From Poriferisocius sp965200775 (GTDB taxonomy: Bacteria; Actinomycetota; Acidimicrobiia; Acidimicrobiales; Bin134): DNA of 64,000 nt. The notes below the pieces were generated by a model, which worked only from the letters and a program-made list of their open reading frames with translations, was not told where the DNA came from and made no database searches. The stretch covers positions 2,852,001-2,916,000 of the forward strand of contig OZ241383.1 of NCBI GenBank assembly GCA_965200775.1, read 5' to 3'. Made by a program: the position numbers and the translations under genes. Numbering within the stretch: the first letter of the stretch is position 1; every line of letters begins with the position of its first letter. Below are positions 1 through 7,134 of this stretch, one piece after another.

Positions 1-670
1 GAGTGCCGATGGCGGCGGCCAGCGCCCACCCGAACCCCAAGGTCGGCCCCACCCGGATGCCAACGAGCTGTGCCGATTCCAGGTTGGACGAGACCGCCCG
101 AAACGCCAGCCCCATCTTGGTGCGGGACAAGAGCACGTACAGCAGCCCCACCACGGCGAACACCGTCCCCAGGTTGCCGATGGTGCGCCACGAGAGCTGG
201 GCGATGCCCCACTCCACGAGGGTGCCGTCGGGGAACATGCTGGGCAGGCTGCGGGTGCGAAAGCCCCACACGATTCCCACCGCCGAATCGATTATCAGCA
301 GCAGCCCCAGGGTCACGATCACCAGGGGCATCACATGGTCGGGGGGAAACGGTCGGATGAACACCCGCTCGATGAACGCCGCCACCACCGCGCTGGCTGC
401 CATGGCGCACGCCACCGCCACCGCCATCGGAAGCCCCTGCTGCACCGAGAACACATACGCCAGATACACCCCCAGAAGGGCCAGCGACCCCTGGGCGAAG
501 TTGATGAACCCGGTGGCCTTGTAGATGAGCACCAGCGCCAGGGCCAGCGCCGCATACGTGGCCCCGTCGCTCAGCCCCCGGAAGAACTGGGCCAGCCACA
601 GCTCCCCGTCCGACAGCTTGTCGAGCGAGATGTCGAACACTCCCAGAAGGGTGGCCATCGTGCTCATCAT
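1..670 (-). CDS. livH: Branched-chain amino acid ABC transporter permease, LivH-like (3' end outside window)
   Basis: Inner-membrane permease of a LIV-I type importer for branched-chain amino acids or similar substrates. Reading the complement from the ATG at 670 gives a protein starting MSTMATLLGVFDISLDKL, followed by LivH-type hydrophobic segments (AALALALVLIYKATGFINFAQG, then ALLGVYLAYVFSV, VIVTLGLLLIIDSAVGIVWG) and the conserved block LLSRTKMGLAFRAVSSNLESAQLVGI around residues 180-205. The 'INFAQG' segment after the first helix is a LivH hallmark. About 223 residues are visible, so roughly the C-terminal quarter lies beyond position 1. It follows livG and livF on the same strand with a 58-nt gap, giving the order livG-livF-livH. 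No in-frame ATG/GTG lies between the livF stop and 670. Substrate is inferred from family only. Confidence 0.85.
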   Translation of the reverse strand, partial: MMSTMATLLGVFDISLDKLSDGELWLAQFFRGLSDGATYAALALALVLIYKATGFINFAQGSLALLGVYLAYVFSVQQGLPMAVAVACAMAASAVVAAFIERVFIRPFPPDHVMPLVIVTLGLLLIIDSAVGIVWGFRTRSLPSMFPDGTLVEWGIAQLSWRTIGNLGTVFAVVGLLYVLLSRTKMGLAFRAVSSNLESAQLVGIRVGPTLGFGWALAAAIGT

Positions 671-728
671 CGGAGCCCCGCCGGTTTGCCCGGTTGGTTG
701 GTGCGTTGCTCTGTGGCCATCGTGCTCC

Positions 729-1442
729 TCAGTACCCTAGGTAGGCCCGTCGGATGCCGGCGTCGGCGGCCAGCTCGCCGGCCGGTCCCGACAGCGCCAC
801 CTCCCCGGCTTCCAGCACGTAGGCGTGATCGGCCACCCCCAGCGCCAGGCTGGCGTTCTGCTCTACCACCAGCATGGTGGTGCCCGCCTCGGCGTTGATG
901 GTTTCGAGTTGCTCGAACAAGGATCGGGTAATCATCGGGGCCAACCCCAGCGACGGCTCGTCCAGCAGCAACAGCACCGGTCGCAGCATTAGGGCCCGGG
1001 CGATGGCAAGCATCTGCTGTTCACCCCCGCTCAGACTGCCCGCCGACTGCCCCCGGCGCTCGCCCAGCACCGGGAAGGTGTCGTACCACCGGTCGATGTC
1101 GGCTCGCACCTCCCGGTCCCGGCGCACGAACCCCCCGGCCAGCAGGTTCTCCTCCACCGACATTTCCGGGAACGTCCCCCGACCCTGGGGAACGTGGGCC
1201 ACCCCCCGCCTCACGATGTCGGCGGTGCGCCGCCCGGCCAGCTCTTCGCCCCGCAGCCGGATCGACCCCTCCACCGACACCATGGCGCACAGCGCTCGCA
1301 GCGTGGTTGTCTTGCCCGCTCCGTTGGCCCCCAGGATCACCGCGATCTGCCCCTCGTCCACGGTGAAGTCGATGCCGTGCAGCACCTGGATCTCCCGGTA
1401 GGCCGCTTTCAGCCCCTTCACCTCCAGGAACGGGGCGCTCAC
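729..1442 (-). CDS. livF: Branched-chain amino acid ABC transporter ATP-binding protein, LivF-like
   Basis: One of the two cytoplasmic ATPases that power the Liv importer. The 237-residue product begins VSAPFLEVKGLKAAYREIQV and has a Walker A GANGAGKTT, a Q-loop region, the LivF-typical VPQGRGTFPEMSVEENL, the ABC signature LSGGEQQMLAIARALM, Walker B LLLLDEPSLGLAP and a switch His region. LivF proteins are about 235 aa, so the size is normal. The chosen GTG at 1442 overlaps the livG TGA by four bases (GTGA), implying translational coupling; the reading frame stays open upstream but that extension would lie entirely inside livG. The stop at 729 is followed by livH. Confidence 0.93.
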   Translation of the reverse strand: MSAPFLEVKGLKAAYREIQVLHGIDFTVDEGQIAVILGANGAGKTTTLRALCAMVSVEGSIRLRGEELAGRRTADIVRRGVAHVPQGRGTFPEMSVEENLLAGGFVRRDREVRADIDRWYDTFPVLGERRGQSAGSLSGGEQQMLAIARALMLRPVLLLLDEPSLGLAPMITRSLFEQLETINAEAGTTMLVVEQNASLALGVADHAYVLEAGEVALSGPAGELAADAGIRRAYLGY

Positions 1443-2194
1443 TGCTGGCTCCCCAGGTATGCCTCCACCACGTCGGGGTTGTTCTGCACCTCGGCGGGGG
1501 TGCCCTCGGCGATCTTGGCCCCGAAGTCCAGCACCACCACCTTGTCCGACACCCCCATGACCATTCCCATGTGGTGCTCTACCAGCAACAGGGTCAGCTG
1601 GTGCCGCTCGGCCAGCCCCACCACAAGGTCGGCCAGCTCGCCCACCTCGCTCTGGGTCAGCCCGGTGGCCGGTTCGTCCAGCAGCAGCAGCCGGGGGCGG
1701 GCCGTGAGCGCCCGGGCCAGCTCCACCCGCTTCAGGGTGCCGAACGGAAGGCCGGCTGCCGGATGATGGGCCACATCGGCCAGCGACAGCTCTTCCAGGG
1801 TGTCCCACGCCTGACCGGCCAGCTCAGACTCCTCCCGGCGTGAACCCCACCGCATCGCCGCTCGCAGCGCCCCGATCTTGGAGCGGTGGTGGCCCCCCAC
1901 CATCACGTTCTCCAGCACTGTCATGCCCGGCCACAGGGCCAGGTTCTGAAAGGTGCGGCCGATGCCCAGCCCGCTGATGGCGTGGGCCGGGCAGCTCAGC
2001 ACGTCTACCCCGTCGAAGTCCACCGAGCCCCGCTGGGCGTCGTATACCCGACTGACCACATTAAACAGAGTGGTCTTGCCCGCCCCGTTGGGCCCGATCA
2101 ACCCGCAGATGCTGCCCTCGTCCACCGTGAACGACAGGTCCTCCAGCGCGGTAACCCCCCCGAACCTCACGGTGATGCCGGTTACGTTCAACAT
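1439..2194 (-). CDS. livG: Branched-chain amino acid ABC transporter ATP-binding protein, LivG-like
   Basis: Second ATPase of the Liv importer; 251 residues starting MLNVTGITVRFGGVTALEDLSF. Visible motifs are Walker A GPNGAGKTTLFN, the LivG-type GIGRTFQN, a degenerate signature segment LPFGTLKRVELARAL (usual LSxGxQ region altered to FGTLKR), Walker B LLLLDEPATGL and the H-loop HHM. The ATG at 2194 is preferred because the family begins there. The start lies in a short tandem duplication: an 18-codon leader ORF (2188-2244) encodes the same first ten residues and ends over this start. The coupling arrangement suggests livG translation partly depends on reinitiation after that leader. Confidence 0.92.
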   Translation of the reverse strand: MLNVTGITVRFGGVTALEDLSFTVDEGSICGLIGPNGAGKTTLFNVVSRVYDAQRGSVDFDGVDVLSCPAHAISGLGIGRTFQNLALWPGMTVLENVMVGGHHRSKIGALRAAMRWGSRREESELAGQAWDTLEELSLADVAHHPAAGLPFGTLKRVELARALTARPRLLLLDEPATGLTQSEVGELADLVVGLAERHQLTLLLVEHHMGMVMGVSDKVVVLDFGAKIAEGTPAEVQNNPDVVEAYLGSQQ

Positions 2195-2244
2195 CGCAGA
2201 TCGAGCCTTCCCAACCTCACGGTGATGCCGGTGACGTTTAGCAT
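2188..2244 (-). CDS. 18-codon leader ORF, partial tandem copy of the livG start
   Basis: The complement from 2244 reads M-L-N-V-T-G-I-T-V-R-L-G-R-L-D-L-R-C-stop. Its first ten codons specify exactly the first ten residues of LivG, with two synonymous differences (CTA for TTG, GTC for GTA). A good Shine-Dalgarno GGAGG lies about 10 nt before its ATG, inside the last codons of the upstream gene. Its TGA sits within ATGTTGA at the livG start, so a ribosome finishing the leader lands on the livG start codon. What is seen is the duplication and the overlap; that it is translated and couples to livG is inference. Confidence 0.5.
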   Translation of the reverse strand: MLNVTGITVRLGRLDLRC

Positions 2245-2250
2245 CGCCGC

Positions 2251-2559
2251 TCAACCTCCGACGAGGCTGGCGATAGCCCAAACCACGATCACCAGGCCCA
2301 CAACGATCATCACCACGCTGCGCCCCACCCGAGCCGCTCCGGTGTCGGCCTCGGCCTCGTCGGTTCGCACAGTCTCAGCCCCGGGCGGTGGGACATTGGG
2401 CTGTGTTACCCGCCCCGCAACGGCCTCGCTCCCGCCTACCCCCGCCGACTGGTTACTCGGCGGAGCGTTCGGTCGGGCCAACGCCGCCATATTGCCCACC
2501 GCCAGCGCCCCGCCCAGCGCCATGAGCAGCCATGTGATGATGTCGGGCCCTCCCAGCAT
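2251..2559 (-). CDS. Small two-helix membrane protein of unknown function
   Basis: A 102-residue ORF starting MLGGPDIITWLLMALGGALAVGNMAALA. It has a hydrophobic segment at about residues 6-27, a polar acidic/proline-rich middle (about 28-78, including ETVRTDEAEADTGAARVGR) and a second hydrophobic segment at about 80-100 (SVVMIVVGLVIVVWAIASLVGG). I recognise no family. It lies just upstream of livG on the same strand and its last codons contain the Shine-Dalgarno of the livG leader ORF, so it is probably co-transcribed with the transporter. It could be a small accessory membrane protein; it is not a solute-binding protein (no signal peptide plus large domain). Confidence 0.6.
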   Translation of the reverse strand: MLGGPDIITWLLMALGGALAVGNMAALARPNAPPSNQSAGVGGSEAVAGRVTQPNVPPPGAETVRTDEAEADTGAARVGRSVVMIVVGLVIVVWAIASLVGG

Positions 2560-2570
2560 GGAGCAAGCGA

Positions 2571-3035
2571 CTAACCGGTCTTCAGCTCTGCAGGCCCGAT
2601 GGGCTGGGCCGCGAGGTCAAGGTTGTCGCGGGGCACATCGGCAAGGCTACCGGTAGGGCAAGGACGACTGCCGTTGTTGGGGTGTTCGTACAGGGCAACC
2701 GCCTCCCGCCGCACCGCAGCCTCGAAGGAGGCCGACACGTTGTTCACAAGGTGCTCCCACATGTGATGAGGTCGGACAACCACCTGGCAGTGCCACGGCG
2801 TCACTTCGCGAGCGGCTCGTTCCAACCATGCCGAAAGCCCGCCGACCTCATCCCATTTCGAGATGTCGGCCACCACCATGAAGTCGATGTCGGAATCGGG
2901 TGTCGCCTCACCGTGCGCCACTGAGCCGTAGAGCAGAACCTCGCTGACGAGGGGTTCGCTCTTCCACCGCTCAACCACGATCTTGGCATCATCCAGCGTG
3001 GGTGCAGTCAACGCCGCTGTGCCGCTCCCGCTCAT
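2571..3035 (-). CDS. Minimal nucleotidyltransferase (MNT-type, pol-beta fold), orphan
   Basis: 154 residues with the pol-beta nucleotidyltransferase motif LLYGSVAHGEATPDSDIDFMVV at about residues 34-55: the GSxxxG, then the D-x-D pair (DID) that binds metal. Proteins of this type are usually MNT antitoxins, which AMPylate a HEPN toxin partner encoded next door, or stand-alone transferases. No HEPN ORF is visible on either side: upstream is noncoding, downstream is a small membrane protein. So it is either an orphan or the surviving half of a HEPN-MNT pair. The C-terminal ~35 residues (after ALYEHPNN) are low complexity. The start has only a weak, very close GGGAG. Confidence 0.7.
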   Translation of the reverse strand: MSGSGTAALTAPTLDDAKIVVERWKSEPLVSEVLLYGSVAHGEATPDSDIDFMVVADISKWDEVGGLSAWLERAAREVTPWHCQVVVRPHHMWEHLVNNVSASFEAAVRREAVALYEHPNNGSRPCPTGSLADVPRDNLDLAAQPIGPAELKTG

Positions 3036-3483
3036 GCTCCCAGGCTACTACTGGGTGCCAGAGCCCAGGAAAAACACACTCAGGAGCTAGGCGGCTAGGT
3101 TGAACACCACGCCCGAGTCCACTTGTCGCAGCGGACTCGCGGAGTGAAGGAGCACCTAGCTCGACTCGGCGAGGGCCAGAGTTGGTCTTCTATTCAGTTG
3201 TCAAGGTGCGTTTGCTGGGTTTGGGGTTCGACGAGCGTTTCGGGCCATCGTCCTGGTTGAAGGCCGGTTGCCCAGGTGGTTCGTTGCCTTCGTGGTCGCC
3301 AGCGCCACTTGGTCAGGTGTTGACCCTGGGGTTCGGCACCTTCATGTCCGGTGTTCGCTGGGGTTGCCTGCGAGACCGGGTCAGGTGTTGGCCCTGGGGT
3401 TCGGCACTTTGGTGTCCGGTGTTCGCTGGGGTTGCCGGCAAGTCCGGGTTAGGTGCTGAACCTGGGGGCCATGTTCCGATTGC
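3036..3483. other. 448-bp stretch without a convincing gene
   Basis: No ORF here looks like a protein; the plus-strand frame from 3182 is rich in Gly/Leu/Cys read-through of a repeat. The right half holds the 68-bp tandem repeat listed separately. The left part (3040-3180) shows no clear promoter or hairpin. It separates the minus-strand nucleotidyltransferase from the HNH gene remnant. Confidence 0.6.
3311..3469. repeat. 68-bp tandem repeat, about 2.3 copies
   Basis: Units begin at 3311 (ggtcaggtgttgaccctggg), 3379 (ggtcaggtgttggccctggg) and 3447 (ggttaggtgctgaacctggg), an exact 68-nt spacing. Each of the first two units also contains gttcggcac and tccggtgttcgctggggttg at matching offsets. 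The third is cut off after about 23 nt. It lies in noncoding DNA just past the 3' end of the HNH gene remnant. Function unknown; 68 is not a multiple of three and no frame stays sensible through it. Confidence 0.85.
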
Positions 3484-4708
3484 TCAGTTTCTGAGTATGG
3501 GGTTGTGTTGGGCCGGCTGGTAGTTGGTGGTGCCGGTGTCAGGAAACGGATCTGGTGGGGGATGCACGGTGTAGCGGCCGTCGGGGTCTTGGTGGACTTC
3601 CCAGTTGTGGTCGTGGATGTTGTGGTGGCATCGGGTACACACCATCACGAGGTTGTCGAGGTCGGTGGGTCCGCCGTTTGACCACCAGTCGATGTGGTGG
3701 GCCTGACACCAATGCGGCGAGGCATCGCAGCCGACGCAGCCCTGGTCTCGTAGCGTCAGTGCGGCCTTTTGGCCTGGGGTGGCGATGCGTGTCCTGCGAC
3801 CCAACCAGAGCTTCTGACCCCTCACTTTGTAGATGGCGGGCAGGATGTCCGCGTCACAGGCCAGCTTCTTGAGTTCACCAACCGGCAGGGGCTTGCCGTC
3901 GCTGAGCCGAGCGTTGACCAGCTTCTGGCTGATGACGTCGTAGTCGGCTACCACCAACAATGCAGTTCCCGAGGCCTTGCCCTTTCTCGGGCTCGAGAAT
4001 CAGCTCGGCTAGGGCGTCGGCCATGCGCTGCTTCGACGTGCGACGCTTCTTGGGGTCCTCTTGGTGCCACAGCTCGCGTTCCTTCGCCGACAGCACCGTG
4101 GCAATGCGAGCCCCAGTCAACGGGTCAAACTCACCGGACAAAACGAACATGCCGGTTTCTTTGCTCTCGAACGCTCTTGCGGTGCGCCGCTCCTTCTGAT
4201 TGTCCAAGATGGCCTGTCCGTCGTCGGTGGACATGTCCTGCTGGTGGCGGCGCACCGTCTTGTTGAACCGGGTGTAATCCTCACTTTGAGCCGCTACCAC
4301 CAATGCCGACTCGTCAACGGGCCCTTCTCCTGCTGCTCGAGCAATGAGCCGGGCATGGCTCGCGGGGATCACCCCGTCGGCCAACGCCTCATAGGTTTCG
4401 GGAAGCTCGGCCAGCTTCTCGGCGACCACCACATCCTGGCGGGCCTGCCTTGAAGAAGACTGCGACACGCCACGAGCCACACGCTGAGCCTGCTCAGCGC
4501 CGACGAGCCTGCTGAGGTCGACCAGGATTCCAGCCGTGATGGCCGCCAGCTTCGACTCCGCCCGACGGGCCACCTCCAACAGCGCCCGCAGCTCTGCGTC
4601 GTCCATCTCAGACCTGTCAACAACAACAACGCACACCGCCGCCCCACAACCACCCTCGACAACCTCCACAACAGCAGGTGGCATCAGTTGATTCTTGCTA
4701 TGGCTCAT
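3484..4708 (-). pseudogene. DUF222 / HNH endonuclease family protein (13E12-like), broken by a frameshift
   Basis: Actinobacterial DUF222-HNH proteins (the REP13E12 family of mycobacteria) have an N-terminal helical DUF222 domain and a C-terminal HNH nuclease. Here the ATG at 4708 follows a near-perfect Shine-Dalgarno (AAAGGAGGTGAA) and opens MSHSKNQLMPPAVVEVVEGG, running through the DUF222 region to ILEPEKG. The frame then shifts by one base: the continuation ALLVVADYDVISQKLVNARL lies in another frame and ends in a complete HNH module (QGCVGCDASPHWCQAHHIDWWSNGGPTDLDNLVMVCTRCHH; catalytic HH and two CxxC pairs). One extra base in the A3G3 run at about 3980-3985 explains it: removing it restores E-K-G-K-A-S-G-T-A-L. 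True decay and an indel error in the assembly both fit. Confidence 0.8.
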
Positions 4709-4766
4709 TTCACCTCCTTTGCCATCATCTGACCCACACCGGGGGCTTGAATCCATCTCGAAATCC

Positions 4767-4788
4767 ATTATCCACACCACGGTGACAG
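4767..4788 (-). promoter_or_regulatory. Promoter-like element, proximal copy (CTGTCACCG-N7-GATAAT)
   Basis: On the minus strand the site reads CTGTCACCG, seven bases, GATAAT, followed by GG. It is one of two copies exactly 70 bp apart upstream of the DUF222-HNH gene (start 4708). The TGTCA core followed by a -10-like hexamer resembles the mycobacterial LexA-independent DNA-damage promoter (tTGTCRgtg-N8-TAnnnT), but the spacer is one base short and the -10 begins GA. The site also contains a perfect TTATCCACA on the plus strand, which is a by-product of GTGTGGATAAT. Confidence 0.45.
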
Positions 4789-4836
4789 TTTCCCCTGACG
4801 GTCCGTTGCCTTCCGTTGGTGTCTGTCTCGTTTCCT

Positions 4837-4858
4837 ATTATCCACATGGCGGTGACAG
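4837..4858 (-). promoter_or_regulatory. Promoter-like element, distal copy (CTGTCACCG-N7-GATAAT)
   Basis: Second copy, 70 bp upstream of the first, with the same nine-mer CTGTCACCG, seven-base spacer and GATAAT. The flank GGGGAAA before the nine-mer is conserved in both copies, so a ~30-bp block was duplicated. It would drive the HNH gene on the minus strand. Confidence 0.45.
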
Positions 4859-5131
4859 TTTCCCCGTCGCCGGCACCCTGCCACCGCCTCTCACGAAACC
4901 CCAGGTCACAAACCCAGAACCAATATGGGCACCCTACAAGCAGGGTGCGACACATTCCCTCGACCAACCCCACAGGTCCGGTAGAAATGCGAAGGCGTGC
5001 AGACCCCCTGGTATCCCGCACAAGCCTCCAACCGCTCCATCCCTCGAGGGCCCCTAGGAAGAGATACGGGCCTATATTCGCAACTTACAGCGTTGTTCTT
5101 CTACAAATGCCCAGGTCAGAGGCTTATGCGC

Positions 5132-5151
5132 GAAAGATAGTACTATCTTTC
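5132..5151. promoter_or_regulatory. Perfect 20-bp palindrome, operator-like
   Basis: GAAAGATAGTACTATCTTTC is an uninterrupted perfect palindrome in an AT-rich patch. Such sites are typical of homodimeric repressors. No gene starts within 400 bp in an orientation it would obviously control (the HNH gene starts 424 bp to the left; the ComF-like gene ends 157 bp to the right), and no HTH regulator is adjacent, so it may be the surviving operator of a lost gene. As RNA it could fold to an 8-bp stem with a GUAC loop, but no U-tract follows. Confidence 0.5.
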
Positions 5152-5308
5152 TGAACAATCGCACCCCCTGGGGACGTGGCTCAAGGCGAGGGGAGGCGAC
5201 GGCACATGGATCAACTCGCTCTACGGCACCGGCCCGCACGTAGTTACGCGCCGGCCCTACCGGGGTTCGCTGGTTGGCCCACCACCTGTGGAGCCATAGC
5301 AGGCCCGG

Positions 5309-6032
5309 CTACGCGTCTCCCCAAGGTTGGCGGGCGAGGACGATTCCGCAGACCGACTCGGCTCCCCAATCACGCATCTTGCGGGCAACTGCGTTGAGTT
5401 GAAGACCCGTCGTGCAGATGTCGTCGTACACCACGACCCTTTTCCCCTTGATGCGCTCCGGATGCCGTAGCCGGAGTGCTTCGGCGTGTTGAGTGGCCGC
5501 CTCCTGCTTTTCCCCGATGGATTTTCCGGCCGACTGCATCGTGTCGGTTGGCTTGTGGAATGCGGGGTCAGCGTCGTCGTCGAAAGGCCACTTCCCCAAT
5601 AAGTCCTGGACCCTTGCTGACTTCAGCACGTCTTGGGTGTGGGTCCGGTCCGGGCCCGATGGGTTGGCAACGATCAGGTCGACGCTTGCCGGCTCCCAGC
5701 TTGTCTCAAGATGGCCTAGCAAGAGCCGGGCGAAAATCTTGGCCCAGCCACTCTTGCCCTCATACTTGAATCGTTTGATCACTGCCTCAAGCGGATGGAC
5801 AAAGAGTGTGATGGCCTCAATCCGCTCTACGTAGACAGTGTTCTTGGGGCCAGTACACAAACGGTTGCGGCATGGCTGCCCGGCACGCTCCCTGTGAGCA
5901 GATCGGACAGGGGTCCGTGATTGTCCTCAGAGTCTCCGATGCGCAGGGAATGCACACCGTCCATGGTCCTTGCTGGACATAGGGACAAGGCTGGCAGTTC
6001 GGGAAGTTCTCTCGGTCTCTGGGTTTGGCCAT
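5309..6032 (-). pseudogene. ComF-like phosphoribosyltransferase with N-terminal zinc finger, frameshifted
   Basis: Proteins of the ComF/GntX class join a Cys-rich zinc finger to a PRTase fold. From the ATG at 6032 the first frame reads MAKPRDRENFPNCQPCPYVQQ...VCIPCASETLRTITDPCPICSQG, then shifts. The other frame continues RAGQPCRNRLCTGPKNTVYVERIEAITLFVHPLEAVIKRFKYEGK and ends with the PRPP-binding loop VVVYDDICTTGLQLNAVA and IVLARQPWGDA. Dropping one base of the GGGAG at about 5886-5893 joins them as CSQG-RAGQPCRNRLC, which restores the expected Cys pairs. The start is 10 nt after the dprA stop, so dprA and this gene form a two-gene operon. The frameshift may be real or an assembly indel. Confidence 0.78.
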
Positions 6033-6042
6033 GGACGTGGAG

Positions 6043-7002
6043 TCACAGCGTCGAGGGCTGAAGCAGGAGGTCCTCGCAGGCGGCGTGCAGCCTCCGGGGG
6101 TCTGCGACAAGCGGCAGGATGTCATCGACGGACTGAACCTCGATGGCGTGGCCTGCCTGCACCATAGTCTTGGCCCATTCCTGTTCGGTGACCAGAGACT
6201 TGATGAGAAATACGCGCTTTCCATGCTCAAAGGCCAAGCGGGCCTGCATCTTGGCACCCGAGGTCATGGTCGCCTGGATGACAACGGTGCCCTGTGAGAT
6301 GCCAGAGGTGACCTCGTTGCGCTTGCGGAAAGTCCACGGGGCAGGCTTGGCAGTGGGGAAGAACTGCGAGACGACAAGACCGCCGGACGACAGAATCTCG
6401 TCAACCAGCCCGGCGTTCGACTCTGGGTATGTCCTCGTAATCCCAGTCCCCAGGACGGCGATCGTGCGCCCGTGGTGGGCGATGGTCTCGCGGTGTGCTG
6501 CGGTGTCGATGCCCTTGGCTAGGCCAGAGGTGACCGTGATGCCCGAGCCGGCGAGCTTGCGTGCCATCTGTTCTGCCCGGCGGAGCCCTTCGGGAGAAGG
6601 GTCGCGAGTGCCCACAACTGCCACTGAACTGGTGTCACGGTCAGAGTCCAGCATCCCCCGGTAGAACAGAAATGGAGGCAGGTTGTGGATGAACCGGAGG
6701 TTGACCGGATAGTCGTCGTCCAAGATCGTCGTCAACCGGGCCTCGGCTTTGGCGGCTGCGCCCAGCTCCCGTTCGGCTTGGGCGAATGCCGCATCCCACT
6801 GATTCTCGGAAGCCGTTGCCGCTACCCAGCTGGTCCGCTTTGCTCGGGCACCGGACTCAATGATCTCGCCGCTCAGTAATCCCTGAAGTGACTGCTCCCG
6901 ATATGCCTGACGGGCGATCACCCCCCAGTCACAGCGGTCATCGCTCGTAGACAGGCTGCACAAGGCAAGAAGATCGCGCTGTTGTTCAGTTACACCGTTC
7001 AT
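6043..7002 (-). CDS. dprA: DprA/Smf-like DNA-processing protein
   Basis: DprA proteins bind single-stranded DNA through a Rossmann-like domain and load RecA during transformation. The 319-residue product carries that domain at about 80-285: FLFYRGMLDSDRDTSSVAVVGTRDPSPEGLRRAEQMARKLAGSGITVTSGLAKGIDTAAHRETIAHHGRTIAVLGTGI, with the VGTR and GLAxGID hallmarks. The N-terminal 75 residues are helical and the C-terminal winged helix of classical DprA is not obvious. A Shine-Dalgarno-like AGAGGGG precedes the ATG. The next gene is a zinc-finger ComF-like PRTase 10 nt away. It is not beside topA, rnhB or yifB homologues as chromosomal dprA often is, so it looks like an accessory DprA; a role in defence rather than competence is possible. 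Confidence 0.82.
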   Translation of the reverse strand: MNGVTEQQRDLLALCSLSTSDDRCDWGVIARQAYREQSLQGLLSGEIIESGARAKRTSWVAATASENQWDAAFAQAERELGAAAKAEARLTTILDDDYPVNLRFIHNLPPFLFYRGMLDSDRDTSSVAVVGTRDPSPEGLRRAEQMARKLAGSGITVTSGLAKGIDTAAHRETIAHHGRTIAVLGTGITRTYPESNAGLVDEILSSGGLVVSQFFPTAKPAPWTFRKRNEVTSGISQGTVVIQATMTSGAKMQARLAFEHGKRVFLIKSLVTEQEWAKTMVQAGHAIEVQSVDDILPLVADPRRLHAACEDLLLQPSTL

Positions 7003-7134
7003 TGAGACCCCTCTACTCGTCGAACGTCTTCAAGGGTGCAGCCAGTTCGGCTGACATCTGACTATAGGCAACGGGGATGACAGCTTGGTGGGACCTCAGC
7101 CTGGGGCAGCAGCTGGGAGGTGCTGTGCACGTCC

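Larger units (their letters stand above)
4709..5308. other. 600-bp intergenic region between the HNH and ComF-like remnants
   Basis: Contains the two promoter-like repeats next to the HNH gene, then about 270 bp without any coding signal, then the palindrome at 5132-5151 and a further 150 bp of unremarkable GC-rich DNA. Bases 5080-5160 are clearly more AT-rich than the surroundings, as expected of a foreign promoter region. No credible protein is encoded on either strand. Confidence 0.6.

Noticed and set aside
729..1808. 359-codon version of livF and other long N-terminal extensions (xseA, ABC exporter, sulfatase, purN, pcrA)
   Set aside because: These frames stay open only because of high GC; the extra N-termini overlap upstream genes and match no family. 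Starts were moved to positions supported by family alignment, stop-start overlaps or -10 boxes.
4768..4846. Two perfect TTATCCACA (DnaA box) sequences 70 bp apart, suggesting an origin
   Set aside because: Both are the complement of GTGTGGATAAT in a duplicated promoter-like element. Two boxes, no AT-rich unwinding region and no dnaA/dnaN nearby do not make an origin.
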